Of a stretch of DNA of 64,000 bases, positions 36,096 to 46,792 are shown one piece after another. Numbering within the stretch: the first letter of the stretch is position 1; every line of letters starts with the position of its first letter. The notes under the pieces were generated by a model. That model was not told the DNA's origin and did not search any database. It saw only the letters and a list, made by a program, of their open reading frames with translations. Source of the stretch: Clostridium septicum. GTDB lineage: Bacteria; Bacillota; Clostridia; Clostridiales; Clostridiaceae. The stretch is taken from contig NZ_CP023671.1 of the NCBI RefSeq assembly GCF_003606265.1, forward strand, positions 3,100,001 to 3,164,000, read 5' to 3'. A program made the position numbers and the translations under genes.

Positions 36096-37043
36096 ATGAT
36101 AAAAAATAGTCCTTATATATTAGTATTAGGAGCATCCATAGTAGATATTATAGGGTTTAGCAGAAAAAAGTATAACCCAAAAGATTCAATTCCAGGAAAT
36201 ATAAAGATATCTTTAGGCGGTGTGTGCAGAAATATTTCAGAAAATTTAGCAAGGGTTAATGTTAACACTGAGTTTATTTCTATATTAGGAGATGATGAAC
36301 AAGGAAGAAATATATTAACCAATGCAAAAGAAATAGGATATAGCATGGAACATTCTTTAATATTAAAAGATGAATATACACCTACATATATGGCAATTTT
36401 AAATGAGTCTGGAGAAATGGAATCAGCTATAGTTGATATGGAAAGTATTGAAAAGATGGATACATCATTTATTGATTCTAAAGAAGAAATAATAATGAAT
36501 TCAGAGTACACTATATTAGACGCTGATAATCCTGAGCTAATGAAATATATTTTAGAAAAATTTAATGGAAAAACTAAATTTATTTTAGATCCAGTATCAG
36601 CAAGTAAAGCGGCTAAAATAAAGCATTTAATAAAATATTTTCATACAATAAAACCAAATAGACTAGAAACAGAAATGTTATGTGGTTTTAAGATAGAAGG
36701 TACTGAAGATTTACATAAAGCCGGTGAATATTTTACTAAATTAGGCGTTGAAAATATCTTTATAAGTCTTGATGAAGATGGAATTTATTATAAAAATTCT
36801 AAAGAAGAAGGCAGAATAGCATCATCTAAAGTAGAAGTTAAAAATGTTACAGGAGCAGGAGATTCATTTGTAGCTGGAATCGGATATGGATATATGAATG
36901 GAATTTCTTTAAAGGAAACAGTAAAGTATGCTATTGCAATGTCTGTAATTACTATATCTCATGAAGAAAATATTAATCCTAATATGAGTGAAGAATATGT
37001 AAAAGAGTTTATTAAAACAATTAAATGGAGAGAAGATTTTTAA
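36096..37043 (+). CDS. psuK: PfkB-family kinase, probably pseudouridine kinase
   Basis: A 315-residue ribokinase-fold enzyme. The N-terminal motif ILVLGASIVDIIGFSRKKY and ISLGGVCRNISENLARVNV resemble PsuK/YeiC, which phosphorylates pseudouridine. The C-terminal VKNVTGAGDSFVAGIGYGY holds the ATP site and catalytic Asp. I choose ATG 36096 for its GGGAGAG site; ATG 36078 has none. The partner enzyme psuG (pseudouridine-phosphate glycosidase) is not adjacent, so another nucleoside or sugar substrate remains possible. Confidence 0.8.
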   Translation: MIKNSPYILVLGASIVDIIGFSRKKYNPKDSIPGNIKISLGGVCRNISENLARVNVNTEFISILGDDEQGRNILTNAKEIGYSMEHSLILKDEYTPTYMAILNESGEMESAIVDMESIEKMDTSFIDSKEEIIMNSEYTILDADNPELMKYILEKFNGKTKFILDPVSASKAAKIKHLIKYFHTIKPNRLETEMLCGFKIEGTEDLHKAGEYFTKLGVENIFISLDEDGIYYKNSKEEGRIASSKVEVKNVTGAGDSFVAGIGYGYMNGISLKETVKYAIAMSVITISHEENINPNMSEEYVKEFIKTIKWREDF

Positions 37044-37068
37044 AAAAGTGGCTTAAGCCACTTTTTTA
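37042..37068 (+). terminator. Terminator after the PfkB kinase gene
   Basis: A perfect 12-bp palindrome centred at 37054/37055 with a T-run; overlaps the stop codon. Confidence 0.87.
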
Positions 37069-37177
37069 CTTTATTGTGTTACTTTATATAAAATAAATAT
37101 TAACTTTTAGCACATTCTATAAATGAAGCAATTTTATTGTTTTATTATTATAAATCTTAGTAGATGAGGTGAAATAA

Positions 37178-37303
37178 ATGAATTCTAAAAGTAAAAATAG
37201 TCATAAAAAACATGTAAATCATAATCCACAAGTAGAAAGTGTTAAAGCATGCTTTGGGGAACCAAAGGCAAAGGAACATGATAGAAAAGACTTTAAAATT
37301 TAA
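37178..37303 (+). CDS. 41-residue charged small protein
   Basis: ATG 37178 has GAGGTG about five bases upstream. The peptide is basic and His-rich, with the conserved-looking block NHNPQVESVKACFGEPKAKE. It resembles a short clostridial family I recall as CPC_1213; this is from memory and uncertain. The next small gene begins 15 bases after its stop, so the two are probably co-transcribed. Confidence 0.65.
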   Translation: MNSKSKNSHKKHVNHNPQVESVKACFGEPKAKEHDRKDFKI

Positions 37304-37318
37304 AGGGGTGAAATAAAA

Positions 37319-37486
37319 ATGGATAATAATAAAAATAGACTTAAAGATAGACCTAAATCAAAGGCAAAAGAAAGGAAAATGCACCCTAAAGATAATTCGG
37401 ATTTAGGTATTATAGATGGAGAAAAAATAGGCGCTTATGATCATTCTAAAAATCCAAATAAAACTTATGAATGGCTAAATAACTAA
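37319..37486 (+). CDS. 55-residue charged small protein
   Basis: ATG 37319 has AAGGGGTG about eight bases upstream. The product is Lys-, Asp- and Asn-rich (KDRPKSKAKERKMHPKDNSD then YEWLNN at the end), hydrophilic and without membrane segments. It follows the 41-residue gene. Small hydrophilic proteins like these are often spore-associated in clostridia, but nothing here proves that. Confidence 0.6.
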   Translation: MDNNKNRLKDRPKSKAKERKMHPKDNSDLGIIDGEKIGAYDHSKNPNKTYEWLNN

Positions 37487-37493
37487 TAGAATA

Positions 37494-37522
37494 TTGACAA
37501 ATAAACTATTATATTATACTAT
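37494..37522 (+). promoter_or_regulatory. Promoter of the valS leader
   Basis: TTGACA at 37494-37499 and TACTAT at 37517-37522 with 17-bp spacing; TATACT at 37515 is an alternative -10. Confidence 0.55.
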
Positions 37523-37549
37523 ATCCTTACAAAATCTAATATTTTAAAA

Positions 37550-37780
37550 GCAGTGAAAAAGAGGAGTAGGGAATATTAAGTATAAAAAGAGAAGAAGGTC
37601 TTGGCTGAAAGCCTTCTATACAGGATATCCTGAAGGTAGCTTTTGAGTATCTTTGTTGAACTTAAGTAGGCAAAGGCGGCTTTCTTAGTCGTTATTATGT
37701 AAAGAGCCTAAATTTATTATAAATTTAGGAAAAAAGGTGGTACCGCGAGTCTTCGTCCTTTTGTGATGAAGGCTTTTTTT
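37550..37780 (+). ncRNA. T-box leader of valS with terminator
   Basis: The invariant T-box sequence AGGTGGTACCGCG lies at 37735-37747, followed by a G-U-containing terminator stem (about 37749-37773) and a T-run. Upstream is a long stem I region with the AGAGAAG bulge motif and GGCTGAAAGCC. T-box leaders read uncharged tRNA; given the downstream gene this one should read tRNA-Val. GTA triplets at 37636-37638 and 37647-37649 are candidate specifiers; which is used needs folding. Confidence 0.92.
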
Positions 37781-37949
37781 ATTTTATTTAAAATTAAGAT
37801 TTAAATTAATATATGAACCTTCAACCATATTATTAATTTACATAATTATAAGTTAATTATATGAAACCTTCAAATTAAATATCACCAATCTTTTATAATA
37901 TATATAAAGTTACTAGTAATTGCTTTAAATTTAGAAAGGGAGGAATAAA

Positions 37950-40592
37950 ATGACTGAAAAGAAAAATTTAGCAACAACATATGATCCTAAAGAGTTTGAA
38001 GAAAGAATTTATAAAACTTGGGAAGAAAAAAAATATTTTACTCCTGTAGTTGATAAAAATAAGAAACCTTTTTCAATAGTTATGCCACCACCAAATATAA
38101 CAGGTAAGCTTCACTTAGGGCATGCCTTAGATAATACATTACAAGACATGTTAATAAGATTTAAGAGAATGCAAGGTTATTGTACACTATGGCTTCCAGG
38201 ACAAGACCATGCAAGTATAGCTACAGAAGTTAAAGTTGAAAATGAGCTTCTAAAAAAAGGATTAGTTAAAAAGGAAATGGGAAGAGAAGCATTTCTAGAA
38301 AAAGTATGGGAATGGACTGATGAATACAGGGATAGAATAAGAACTCAGCTTAAAAAGATGGGATGTTCTGCAGACTTTACTAGAGAAGCTTTTACAATGG
38401 ATGAAAATCTAGATAAAGCTGTTAAACATGTATTTGTCAAACTATATAATGAAGGACTTATTTATCAAGGTAATAGAATAACTAACTGGTGTCCAAAATG
38501 TACAACAGCTTTATCAGATGCAGAAATAGAATATCAAGAACAAGAAGGTAACTTCTGGCATATAAATTATCCATTAACTGATGGAAGTGGCTATTTAGAA
38601 ATAGCTACAACAAGACCAGAAACATTACTTGGAGATACAGCTGTGGCAGTTAATCCAAATGATGATAGATTTAAACATTTAATTGGAAAAACATTAAAAC
38701 TGCCACTAACAGATAGAGAAATTCCAATAGTTGCAGATGACTATGTAGATATAGAATTTGGAACAGGGGCTGTTAAGATAACACCAGCTCATGATCCTAA
38801 TGATTATGAAGTTGGTAAGAGACATGGTTTAAAAGAAATAAAAGTAATGGATGATCATGGGGTTATTAACGAATTAGGTGGAAAATATCAAGGTTTAGAT
38901 AGATATGAAGCTAGACGTGAAATGGTTAAGGATTTAGAAGAACAAGGGTTATTAGTTAAGGTTAAACCACATGTTCATAATGTGGGAACTCATGATAGAT
39001 GTGGTACTGTTATAGAACCAATAATATCTAAACAATGGTATGTAAAAATGGAATCTTTAGCAAAACCTGCTATTGATGTTGTAAGAAACAAAGAAACTAA
39101 ATTTGTTCCAGAAAGATTTGAAAAAACATATTTTAACTGGATGGAAAATATTCAAGACTGGTGTATATCAAGACAATTATGGTGGGGACATAGAATTCCA
39201 GTTTGGTACTGTAATGAATGTCAAGAAATAATAGTTTCAGAAAAAACACCATGTAGTTGCCCAAAATGTTCATCAAAGAATTTAAGACAAGAAACTGATG
39301 TTTTAGATACATGGTTCTCATCAGCTTTATGGCCTTTCTCAACATTAGGTTGGCCAAATAAAACAGAGGATTTAGAATACTTCTATCCAACAAATGTATT
39401 AGTAACAGGTTATGATATTATATTCTTCTGGGTAGCTAGAATGATATTCTCAGGTCTTCATAATATGGAGAAAACACCATTTGATACAGTTTTAATTCAC
39501 GGAATTATAAGAGATTCACAAGGTAGAAAAATGAGTAAATCTCTTGGTAATGGAGTAGATCCTTTAGAAGTTATAGACACTTATGGCGCAGATGCTTTAA
39601 GATTTATGTTAGTTACAGGTAATGCTCCGGGAAATGACATAAGATATTTCCCAGAAAGAGTTGAAGCTGCAAGAAACTTTGCAAATAAAATTTGGAATGC
39701 ATCAAGATTTGTTATGATGAATCTTGATAGAGAATTAATGGATAAATACAAAGATGATAAAGACTACAGTTTAGCTGATAAATGGATATTATCACATTTA
39801 AATACATTAGTTAAAGAAGTAACAGAGAATATGGATAAGTATGAACTAGGAATTGCTCTTCAAAAGGTTTATGACTTTATGTGGACTGAATTCTGTGATT
39901 GGTATATAGAACTTGTTAAGCCGGTTTTATATGGTGATGACGAAAAGCAAAAGGGAATAGTTTACAATGTTATTTATAATGTTCTTAGCACAGGACTTAA
40001 GTTACTTCATCCAGTAATGCCATTTATTACAGAAGAAATTTATACTACTTTAACAGATGGTGAAACAATAACAATTTCATCTTGGCCAGAATTTGATAAA
40101 GCTTTAAATAATGAAAATGCAGAAAAAGATATGTCATATATTATAGAAGCAATTAAAGGATTAAGAAATGTAAGAGCTGAAATGAATGTACCACCTTCAA
40201 GAAAAGCTAAAGTAATTAGTTATATAACTGAAGAAGCTAAGGATGCCTTTATATCAGGTGCAAGTTATATAGAAAAATTAGCATCAGCATTAGAAGTTGT
40301 GTTTATAGAAGATAAATCTTTAGTTCCAGAAAATGCAGTATCTCTGGTTGTTAAAGGTGGAGAATTATTTATGCCACTTTTAGACTTAGTTGATAAGGAA
40401 AAAGAATTAGATAGATTAAATAAAGAAATGAAAAAGCTTCAAGGTGAAGTAGAAAGAATAGATAAGAAACTTTCAAATCAAGGCTTTGTATCAAAAGCTC
40501 CAGAAGCTGTAATTAATGGAGAAAAAGAAAAGAGAGTAAAATATCAAGAAATGCTTGATGCAGTTTTAGTAAGAATAGAGGCTTTAAAATAA
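37950..40592 (+). CDS. valS: Valine-tRNA ligase
   Basis: An 880-residue class I aminoacyl-tRNA synthetase. HIGH-type motif [16 protein letters not shown] near residue 45, an editing domain (about 185-330) with [18 protein letters not shown], and the KMSKS motif in [17 protein letters not shown]. The zinc-knuckle-like CxxC segments WCPKCTTA and YCNECQEI lie between. The C-terminal coiled-coil arm (about 810-880) begins [20 protein letters not shown], which is specific to ValRS. GGGAGGA lies seven bases before the ATG. It is controlled by the T-box leader. Confidence 0.98.
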   Translation: MTEKKNLATTYDPKEFEERIYKTWEEKKYFTPVVDKNKKPFSIVMPPPNITGKLHLGHALDNTLQDMLIRFKRMQGYCTLWLPGQDHASIATEVKVENELLKKGLVKKEMGREAFLEKVWEWTDEYRDRIRTQLKKMGCSADFTREAFTMDENLDKAVKHVFVKLYNEGLIYQGNRITNWCPKCTTALSDAEIEYQEQEGNFWHINYPLTDGSGYLEIATTRPETLLGDTAVAVNPNDDRFKHLIGKTLKLPLTDREIPIVADDYVDIEFGTGAVKITPAHDPNDYEVGKRHGLKEIKVMDDHGVINELGGKYQGLDRYEARREMVKDLEEQGLLVKVKPHVHNVGTHDRCGTVIEPIISKQWYVKMESLAKPAIDVVRNKETKFVPERFEKTYFNWMENIQDWCISRQLWWGHRIPVWYCNECQEIIVSEKTPCSCPKCSSKNLRQETDVLDTWFSSALWPFSTLGWPNKTEDLEYFYPTNVLVTGYDIIFFWVARMIFSGLHNMEKTPFDTVLIHGIIRDSQGRKMSKSLGNGVDPLEVIDTYGADALRFMLVTGNAPGNDIRYFPERVEAARNFANKIWNASRFVMMNLDRELMDKYKDDKDYSLADKWILSHLNTLVKEVTENMDKYELGIALQKVYDFMWTEFCDWYIELVKPVLYGDDEKQKGIVYNVIYNVLSTGLKLLHPVMPFITEEIYTTLTDGETITISSWPEFDKALNNENAEKDMSYIIEAIKGLRNVRAEMNVPPSRKAKVISYITEEAKDAFISGASYIEKLASALEVVFIEDKSLVPENAVSLVVKGGELFMPLLDLVDKEKELDRLNKEMKKLQGEVERIDKKLSNQGFVSKAPEAVINGEKEKRVKYQEMLDAVLVRIEALK

Positions 40593-40778
40593 AGTTTTAA
40601 ATAATATCATTAGTAGTTTTTTATACAATAAAAAAGTTGCTAGTGAAATATTTAGTTTAGAAGTTATTTAAATGATATAGATATAAAACAAAAATTTATT
40701 TGAGCAATTAAAATTAATATATTTTTACAAAATAGATACATTTATGTGTTTTTATGATATTATATAAATAATGTTTAA

Positions 40779-40802
40779 GATAAAAGGATAAAAGGATAAA
40801 AG
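40779..40802 (+). repeat. Three tandem GATAAAAG units
   Basis: Three perfect 8-bp direct copies just before the hairpin downstream of the 143-residue gene. Probably a slippage-prone tract with no evident role. The rest of 40593-40854 is AT-rich and empty apart from the terminator. Confidence 0.7.
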
Positions 40803-40806
40803 GCAT

Positions 40807-40836
40807 TAAGGGCTCTAGTTTTAACTAGAGCCCTTA
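40807..40836. terminator. Perfect 14-bp terminator hairpin
   Basis: 40807-40820 pairs perfectly with 40823-40836. It lies between the converging valS and 143-residue genes. On the minus strand it follows that gene's stop. Confidence 0.82.
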
Positions 40837-40854
40837 GTGTATATAAGAAAAAAA

Positions 40855-41286
40855 TTAATACATTTCAATAATTGTTTTAGCTAATGTACTATTTGGATTT
40901 TCAGAAAGAACTTCTTCAGCAATTTTTATTGAGTCATAAGTAGATAAAAATGGTTTAGAAGTAGTTGAGAAAATTAATAGCCATTCTTTAAATTTAATTT
41001 TTTTACTTAATTTAATAGATTTTTTTATATGATTAAAGGCTATTTCTTCGTAACATAAAGGTGTAAGTATTATAAATACAAAGTAAGACATTAAATAGTT
41101 AGCATATGCTAATTCTTCTATTTTATTTATCTCTTCAAGTTCATTTATAGTATTAATAAGCCAAAAATAAAAATTACTTTGAATATAGTAATCTTCAGAT
41201 TTTAATAATATTAGATTTTCTTCATTTATATCCATAATAGAAATATTATTTAAGTTTAAGTTTAAAGCAGCATTTAAATTATTCAT
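40855..41286 (-). CDS. Hypothetical 143-residue helical protein
   Basis: I do not recognise this protein. It looks mostly helical, with a moderately hydrophobic middle (YANYLMSYFVFIILTPLCYE) and a C-terminal IAEEVLSENPNSTLAKTIIE that recalls a TPR-like repeat end. No signal peptide or Cys/His metal site. TAGGAGA lies seven to eight bases before ATG 41286. Alone on its strand. Confidence 0.7.
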   Translation of the reverse strand: MNNLNAALNLNLNNISIMDINEENLILLKSEDYYIQSNFYFWLINTINELEEINKIEELAYANYLMSYFVFIILTPLCYEEIAFNHIKKSIKLSKKIKFKEWLLIFSTTSKPFLSTYDSIKIAEEVLSENPNSTLAKTIIEMY

Positions 41287-41475
41287 ATATATTCTCCTAA
41301 AAGTTTTTTTAATGATAATATAACATATTTAAAAGTATGTATATAGATATGAAAAGTAGTAAAATAAAATATTTTACTTTACCTATTATTAGAATTTTAT
41401 ATTTAGACAATGAGCATAAATTTGTTATATAATAAAGAAAATATAAATGCTTATGAAGAATAAGGGGAGTTTAAA

Positions 41476-42789
41476 ATGAAATACGAAGATGCGATGAAAT
41501 ACATAACAGAAGTAGGTAATTTTGGTTCAAATTATGGTTTAGAGAGAACTTATAGGTTGTTAGAGCTTTTAGATAATCCGCAAGAAAAAATAAATTTAAT
41601 TCATATTGCAGGAACAAATGGAAAGGGGTCTACAACTGCTATAATTAGTAGAATACTTCAAGGGCATGGATATAAAGTTGGAATGTACACATCACCTTTT
41701 TTAGAGGAATTTGAAGAAAGAATACAAATAAATGGTATGAACATACCAAAGGAAAAATTAGCTGATCTTATGGAAAAAGTAAAAAAAGCTGTAGATAAGG
41801 TAATTGAAGAGGGGTATAATCATCCAACGGAGTTTGAGATAATAACATGTTTAATGTATTTGTATTTTTATATTGAAAATGTAGATTTCGGGGTAATTGA
41901 AGTTGGACTTGGGGGAAGGTTAGATTCTACCAATGTAATAACGCCAATACTTTCAGTTATTACATCAATTAGTTTAGATCATGTTAATATTTTAGGGAAT
42001 TCATTGAAGGAAATAGCTAATGAAAAGTCAGGAATAATAAAAAATAAAGTTCCAGTTGTTATATTTCCACAAAAGAAAGACGCTTTTGATATAATAAAGA
42101 AAAAGTGTGAAGAGGAAAATGCATCGTTATATGTTATAGACGAAAATGATTGGGAGTTTATAGATGTAGTTAGAGAAGATGGTATATATCAAAAGATTAG
42201 AGTAAAGTATAATAAAGAGGAATTAGAAGTTAATTTTCCTTTACTTGGAGAACATCAAATATTAAATTTATCAGTAGCTCTTAAAGCTATAGAGATATTA
42301 GAAAAAAATGGGTTTCTAAAAATTTCCAAGGAGATAATAAAAAAATCATTAGAATCAGTTGTTTGGAAAGGTAGATTAGAAGTTATGAATGTAAATCCAC
42401 TAGTTGTTATAGATGGAGCTCATAATATACAAGGGATAACAACGCTGAAAAGTAATATAAAAAAATATTTTGAATATAGAAACTTATATTTAATCTTAGG
42501 AATATTGGCTGATAAAGATGTGGAAAGAATGGTAAAAGAAATTACGCCTATGGCTAAAAAGGTATATTCAGTTACACCTAATTCTTTAAGAGCAGAGTTA
42601 AGTGAAGATTTAAAAAAAGAGATTTTAAAGTATAATTCTAATTGTTATGCATATGAGGATTATGAGGAAGCATTAAATAGTTCTTTAAAAGATGCAACAG
42701 AAGAAGATTTAATAATAGCATCAGGTTCTTTATATATGATTGCTGACATGAGAAAAATAATTACAAATAAATTTATAAAAGTTAAGTAG
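41476..42789 (+). CDS. folC: Folylpolyglutamate synthase / dihydrofolate synthase
   Basis: A 437-residue Mur-ligase-like enzyme adding glutamate to folates (and possibly to dihydropteroate). P-loop HIAGTNGKGSTTAIIS, then TSPFLEEFEERIQING, EVGLGGRLDSTNVI and SITSISLDHVNILG, and the C-terminal VVIDGAHNIQG. Full family length. AAGGGGAG precedes the ATG. It is not adjacent to other folate genes. Confidence 0.95.
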   Translation: MKYEDAMKYITEVGNFGSNYGLERTYRLLELLDNPQEKINLIHIAGTNGKGSTTAIISRILQGHGYKVGMYTSPFLEEFEERIQINGMNIPKEKLADLMEKVKKAVDKVIEEGYNHPTEFEIITCLMYLYFYIENVDFGVIEVGLGGRLDSTNVITPILSVITSISLDHVNILGNSLKEIANEKSGIIKNKVPVVIFPQKKDAFDIIKKKCEEENASLYVIDENDWEFIDVVREDGIYQKIRVKYNKEELEVNFPLLGEHQILNLSVALKAIEILEKNGFLKISKEIIKKSLESVVWKGRLEVMNVNPLVVIDGAHNIQGITTLKSNIKKYFEYRNLYLILGILADKDVERMVKEITPMAKKVYSVTPNSLRAELSEDLKKEILKYNSNCYAYEDYEEALNSSLKDATEEDLIIASGSLYMIADMRKIITNKFIKVK

Positions 42790-42939
42790 AATATTATAAA
42801 AAAATGTTGTGTTATACATAATCTTAAAGAAATATGTAAAAAAAGGTTAAAATATGGAGGACGATTCTTGAGATAAATTATTTATTTATAGAAATTAATA
42901 TGATAATATTAATTTAGTATATATAAGGGAGGTTTTTTT

Positions 42940-43647
42940 ATGGCAAAACATTTACACATAATGGCAAAAGAAGGAGATATCGCAGAAACGGTTTTACTTC
43001 CTGGAGATCCTCTAAGAGCAAAGTTTATAGCAGAAACTTATCTCGAAAATCCAGTATGTTACAATAATGTTAGAGGTATGTACGGTTATACTGGTACATA
43101 TAATGGGAAAAGGGTTTCAGTGCAAGGTACAGGAATGGGATTACCTTCTCATTCTATTTATGTAAACGAACTAATAAGATTTTATGGGGCTAAAAGACTT
43201 ATAAGGATAGGTTCAGCAGGGTCAATAAACGAAAATGTTAATGTTAGAGATATAGTTTTAGCACAAAGTGTTTCAACTAATTCAGGTATAAATAAAAGAA
43301 GATTTAAAGGAATGGATTATGCACCAACTGCAAACTTTGAACTTTTATTAGAAGCATATAATAAAGGTATAGAAAAAGGAGTAAACATAAAAGTGGGAAA
43401 TGTATTATCATCAGATCTTTTTTATGATGATACAGATGTAGGAATTAATCTTTGGGCTGATTATGGATGTTTAGCAGTAGAGATGGAATCGGCAGAGTTA
43501 TATACAGTAGCTGCTAAATATGGAGTAGAGGCTTTATCAATTTTAACAATTTCAGATCATATCTTTAAAGGAATAGAGACAACACCTGAAGAAAGGCAGG
43601 AAAGTTTTACGGATATGATGGAAATTGCACTTGAATTAGCAAAATAA
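42940..43647 (+). CDS. deoD: Purine-nucleoside phosphorylase, DeoD type
   Basis: A 235-residue hexameric-type phosphorylase that splits purine (deoxy)nucleosides with phosphate. Motifs: [51 protein letters not shown], and the substrate-binding [16 protein letters not shown] then TISDH with the catalytic Asp. GGGAGG lies seven bases before the ATG. Single gene with terminator. Confidence 0.96.
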   Translation: MAKHLHIMAKEGDIAETVLLPGDPLRAKFIAETYLENPVCYNNVRGMYGYTGTYNGKRVSVQGTGMGLPSHSIYVNELIRFYGAKRLIRIGSAGSINENVNVRDIVLAQSVSTNSGINKRRFKGMDYAPTANFELLLEAYNKGIEKGVNIKVGNVLSSDLFYDDTDVGINLWADYGCLAVEMESAELYTVAAKYGVEALSILTISDHIFKGIETTPEERQESFTDMMEIALELAK

Positions 43648-43660
43648 TTACTAATTTTAA

Positions 43661-43688
43661 AAAAGCAGTTTTAAAAACTGCTTTTTAT
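43661..43688 (+). terminator. Terminator after deoD
   Basis: An 11-bp stem (43661-43671 with 43675-43685) followed by T-rich sequence. Confidence 0.83.
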
Positions 43689-43749
43689 TATTTGTAGAAA
43701 CTAAAATATAAAATAACTATATAGTTATAGAAATTTGAGGTGAATTTAG

Positions 43750-44685
43750 ATGTTGGATATATGTTTATTAGGGACTGGGGGCGGAATGCCAATGCCTTTT
43801 AGAGGCTTATCAGCAACTTTAATAAGTTATAAAGGAAGAAAAATATTAATAGATTGTGGTGAAGGCACACAAGTGTCTATGAGGATGATAGGTTGGGGAT
43901 TTAAATCTATAGATATAATATGTATAACACATGTACATGGGGATCATATAATTGGATTAACTGGATTATTATCAACTATAGGTAATAGTGGTAGAACTGA
44001 AAAACTTACAATTATAGGACCAAAAGGAATTAATAAAGTAGTAAATGGATTACGTGTAATAGTTGAATATTTACCATATGAGTTAGAAATAATAGAGTAT
44101 CCAAGAGAGGTTAATTTTAAATTAACTAATAATGGATTAGAGGTATCAGAAAGTGGTGATATAACTTTAAGTACTTTAGATTTAGAGCATTCAGCACCTT
44201 GCTTAGGATATAAAATATATTTTAAAAGAAATAGAAAATTTAATGTAGAGAAAGCAATTGAAAATAATGTTCCAAAGATATTATGGAGTAAATTACAAAA
44301 GGAAGAGAAAGCATGTTTAAATGGAATTGAGTATTTAAGTGATATGGTGTTAGGAGAAGAGAGAAAAGGGATTTATATAAGTGTGATAACAGATACAAGA
44401 CCTATAGAATCAATAAAGGATTTTGTTAAATATAGCGATTTATTTATATGTGAAGGTACTTATGGAAAAGATGAAGATATAGAAAAAGCTATAAAAAATA
44501 GACATATGACTTTTAGAGAGGCAGCAACTTTAGCTAAAGATGGAAGTGTTAAAACTTTATTATTAACTCACTTTACTCCAGCAATGATGAATCCAGATGA
44601 ATATATAAATAATGCAAAAGAAGTATTTAAAAATACAATTATAGCTAAAGATAGATTAATTATAAACTTAAAATTTGAGGAGTAA
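43750..44685 (+). CDS. rnz: Ribonuclease Z-like metallo-beta-lactamase nuclease
   Basis: A 311-residue metallo-beta-lactamase-fold protein. [20 protein letters not shown] and [11 protein letters not shown] at the start and the zinc motif [16 protein letters not shown] are typical of tRNA 3'-processing RNase Z. Later metal ligands are in [18 protein letters not shown] and LLLTHFTP. The exosite arm for tRNA is present as the stretch around residues 150-200. The start follows GAGGTG. Target RNAs are inferred from the family. Confidence 0.9.
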   Translation: MLDICLLGTGGGMPMPFRGLSATLISYKGRKILIDCGEGTQVSMRMIGWGFKSIDIICITHVHGDHIIGLTGLLSTIGNSGRTEKLTIIGPKGINKVVNGLRVIVEYLPYELEIIEYPREVNFKLTNNGLEVSESGDITLSTLDLEHSAPCLGYKIYFKRNRKFNVEKAIENNVPKILWSKLQKEEKACLNGIEYLSDMVLGEERKGIYISVITDTRPIESIKDFVKYSDLFICEGTYGKDEDIEKAIKNRHMTFREAATLAKDGSVKTLLLTHFTPAMMNPDEYINNAKEVFKNTIIAKDRLIINLKFEE

Positions 44686-44826
44686 ACTAATTAATAGCAT
44701 AATAATAAATAAAGTTAAATTTTTATGTAAATAAATATCTAAATAATCCCTATAGTATGTACTTGTTCAAAAAAATATTATTATGATATAATGGTAAAAA
44801 ATGGAACGAGAAAATAGGAGGGAAGA

Positions 44827-45516
44827 GTGGCTAAAAAAAAGAGAAACTTATTAGTTAAAGATAAAATATGGCTTTATTTATTCATAGCTATGATAATTAC
44901 CTGTGTTACATGTAGTATAACATATTTTAAGTATGATATTATGAATTTTTACAAAGTTAGTTATAGAAATATATATGGGAAAAAATTAGATGAAAAAAAG
45001 TTAAATGAAATAAGAGATGAACTTAATATTAAGGAAATAGATTATAATTGGGACGGTGAATTAGAGTATATAAATAACCCAAGAAAAATAATATATCATC
45101 ATTCTGCAAATAATGGTTGGACATCTGAAAATATTCATGAGGCACATAAGAATAAGGGGTGGAATGGAATTGGATATCACTATTATATTAGAAAAGATGG
45201 TGTAATATATAAAGGACGCCCAGAAAAAGCTGAAGGAGCACATACAAAAGGTCAAAATAAAGAATCTATTGGTATATGTTTAGAAGGGAACTTTGAAGAG
45301 GATAGATTAACATTAGAGCAGGTTGAAAGTCTTTATGAGTTATCGGTTTATATATCATTAAAATATGACATATATAAAATAATTGGTCATAAAGATGCGT
45401 GGAATACTCTTTGTCCAGGAGAAAATTTTCCCATAGAGTCTATGGCTAGGAAAGTTATTAAAGGAATAAAGGAGTTTAATATAGAAGAAAATAGGATTAC
45501 ACCATTGTTAGAATAG
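44827..45516 (+). CDS. Membrane-anchored N-acetylmuramoyl-L-alanine amidase
   Basis: A 229-residue type 2 amidase (PGRP fold) that cuts the bond between muramic acid and the stem peptide. One N-terminal membrane helix (about 15-35) anchors it. The zinc ligands are the His of IYHHSANNGWT, the His of GAHTKGQNKESIGICLEGNF and the Cys in TLCPGENF, with GHKDAWN close by. The start is GTG 44827 with AGGAGGGA upstream; TTGTTC/TATAAT (44763-44792, 18-bp spacing) is a candidate promoter. Its role could be in growth or sporulation. Confidence 0.9.
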   Translation: MAKKKRNLLVKDKIWLYLFIAMIITCVTCSITYFKYDIMNFYKVSYRNIYGKKLDEKKLNEIRDELNIKEIDYNWDGELEYINNPRKIIYHHSANNGWTSENIHEAHKNKGWNGIGYHYYIRKDGVIYKGRPEKAEGAHTKGQNKESIGICLEGNFEEDRLTLEQVESLYELSVYISLKYDIYKIIGHKDAWNTLCPGENFPIESMARKVIKGIKEFNIEENRITPLLE

Positions 45517-45607
45517 TTAGTAATTTAATTTAGAATTTTATTTAACTAGAATTAACTTTATATAAAGTATATAATGAAATGTAGAGTTAAAAGCAAAGGA
45601 GAAAAAT

Positions 45608-46750
45608 ATGAATAATTTTAATGAACTTAGTTTAAAACCTAATATAGTTGAAGCTTTAAAAATTCAAGGTATTACAGAACCTACAGAAATACAAAGTAAG
45701 GCTATACCAGAACTTCTTAAAAATAAAGATTTAATAGGTGAATCTCATACAGGCAGTGGAAAAACCTTAGCATATTTATTACCTATATTTGAAAAAATAA
45801 ATAGTGAAAAAAGAGAAATGCAAAGTATAATTTTAGCACCAACTCATGAGCTAGTTAGGCAGATAGAGGAAGAAATTAAGCTTTTATCAAAGAATTCAAA
45901 ATCTAATATAACTTCTTTAACTGTAATTGGTGATGTAAATATTGATAGGCAAATAAAAAAGATTAAAGAAGTGAAACCACATATAATAGTTGGTTCTCCA
46001 GGAAGAGTATTAGACCTTATAAGAAAAAAGAAGATTACAGCTCATACAATAAAAACTATAGTTATAGATGAGGCTGATAATTTGTTAGATAAAAATAATT
46101 ATAAAATAATATTAGATATAATAAAGACAACTATGAGAGATAGACAGCTTATGGTATTTTCAGCTACAATAAGTGATAATACTATGAAGATTTCTAAAGA
46201 GTTAATGAAAGAGCCAGTTGTAATTAAAGCTACTGGAAAACCAGCTTTAAATCCTAAAATAACTCATATGTATATAGAAGGAGATAGAAGGGATAAGTTT
46301 GAAATATTAAGAAAACTTATAGCTGCAATAAATCCTAATAAGTCTATTGTATTTGTTAACAATAATACTGATATAGATATTATAACTCAAAAGTTAAATT
46401 ATCATGGAAAACCAGCCTTTAATATATCTTCTCATATATCAAAAGAAGCAAGACAAAAATCTCTTCAAGATTTTAGAAATGGTAAAATAAATATATTAGT
46501 TTCATCAGATCTTTCAGCAAGAGGGTTAGATGTTCCTGATGTTACGCATATATTTAATTTAGATTTTCCTGTTAATGCTAATGATTACTTACATAGAGCC
46601 GGTAGAACGGCTAGAGGAGAGAATTCAGGAGTTGCAATATCAATTGCCACTGGAAAGGATTTAGCAGGTATTAGAGTATATGAAAGAGAATTTAATATAA
46701 AAATACATCCTATGAAAGTTTATAATGGAAAGCTTATGGATGCAAAATAA
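45608..46750 (+). CDS. DEAD-box RNA helicase (short form)
   Basis: A 380-residue helicase core. Motif Q at GITEPTEIQSKAIP, Walker A SHTGSGKTLAYLLP, VGSPGRVLDL, the DEAD box in VIDEADNLLD, SAT in MVFSATISD, and motifs V-VI in SSDLSARGLDVPDV and YLHRAGRTARGE. No C-terminal RNA-binding extension, so it is the minimal two-RecA-domain enzyme. AAAGGAG precedes the ATG. Probably helps RNA folding or cold tolerance, by family. Confidence 0.94.
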   Translation: MNNFNELSLKPNIVEALKIQGITEPTEIQSKAIPELLKNKDLIGESHTGSGKTLAYLLPIFEKINSEKREMQSIILAPTHELVRQIEEEIKLLSKNSKSNITSLTVIGDVNIDRQIKKIKEVKPHIIVGSPGRVLDLIRKKKITAHTIKTIVIDEADNLLDKNNYKIILDIIKTTMRDRQLMVFSATISDNTMKISKELMKEPVVIKATGKPALNPKITHMYIEGDRRDKFEILRKLIAAINPNKSIVFVNNNTDIDIITQKLNYHGKPAFNISSHISKEARQKSLQDFRNGKINILVSSDLSARGLDVPDVTHIFNLDFPVNANDYLHRAGRTARGENSGVAISIATGKDLAGIRVYEREFNIKIHPMKVYNGKLMDAK

Positions 46751-46783
46751 ATAGACTCACAATATTGTGAGTCTATTTATTTT
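46744..46783. terminator. Bidirectional terminator, long perfect palindrome
   Basis: A palindrome of about 40 bp centred near 46763 lies between converging genes and overlaps the helicase stop codon. Confidence 0.88.
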
Positions 46784-46792
46784 GCATTATTA

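Noticed and set aside
40779..40802. GATAAAAG repeats as a CRISPR array
   Set aside because: Only three contiguous 8-bp units without spacers; this is a simple tandem tract.
42790..42939. Mini-ORF near GGAGGACG before deoD
   Set aside because: The frames following this ribosome-site-like sequence stop within a few codons.
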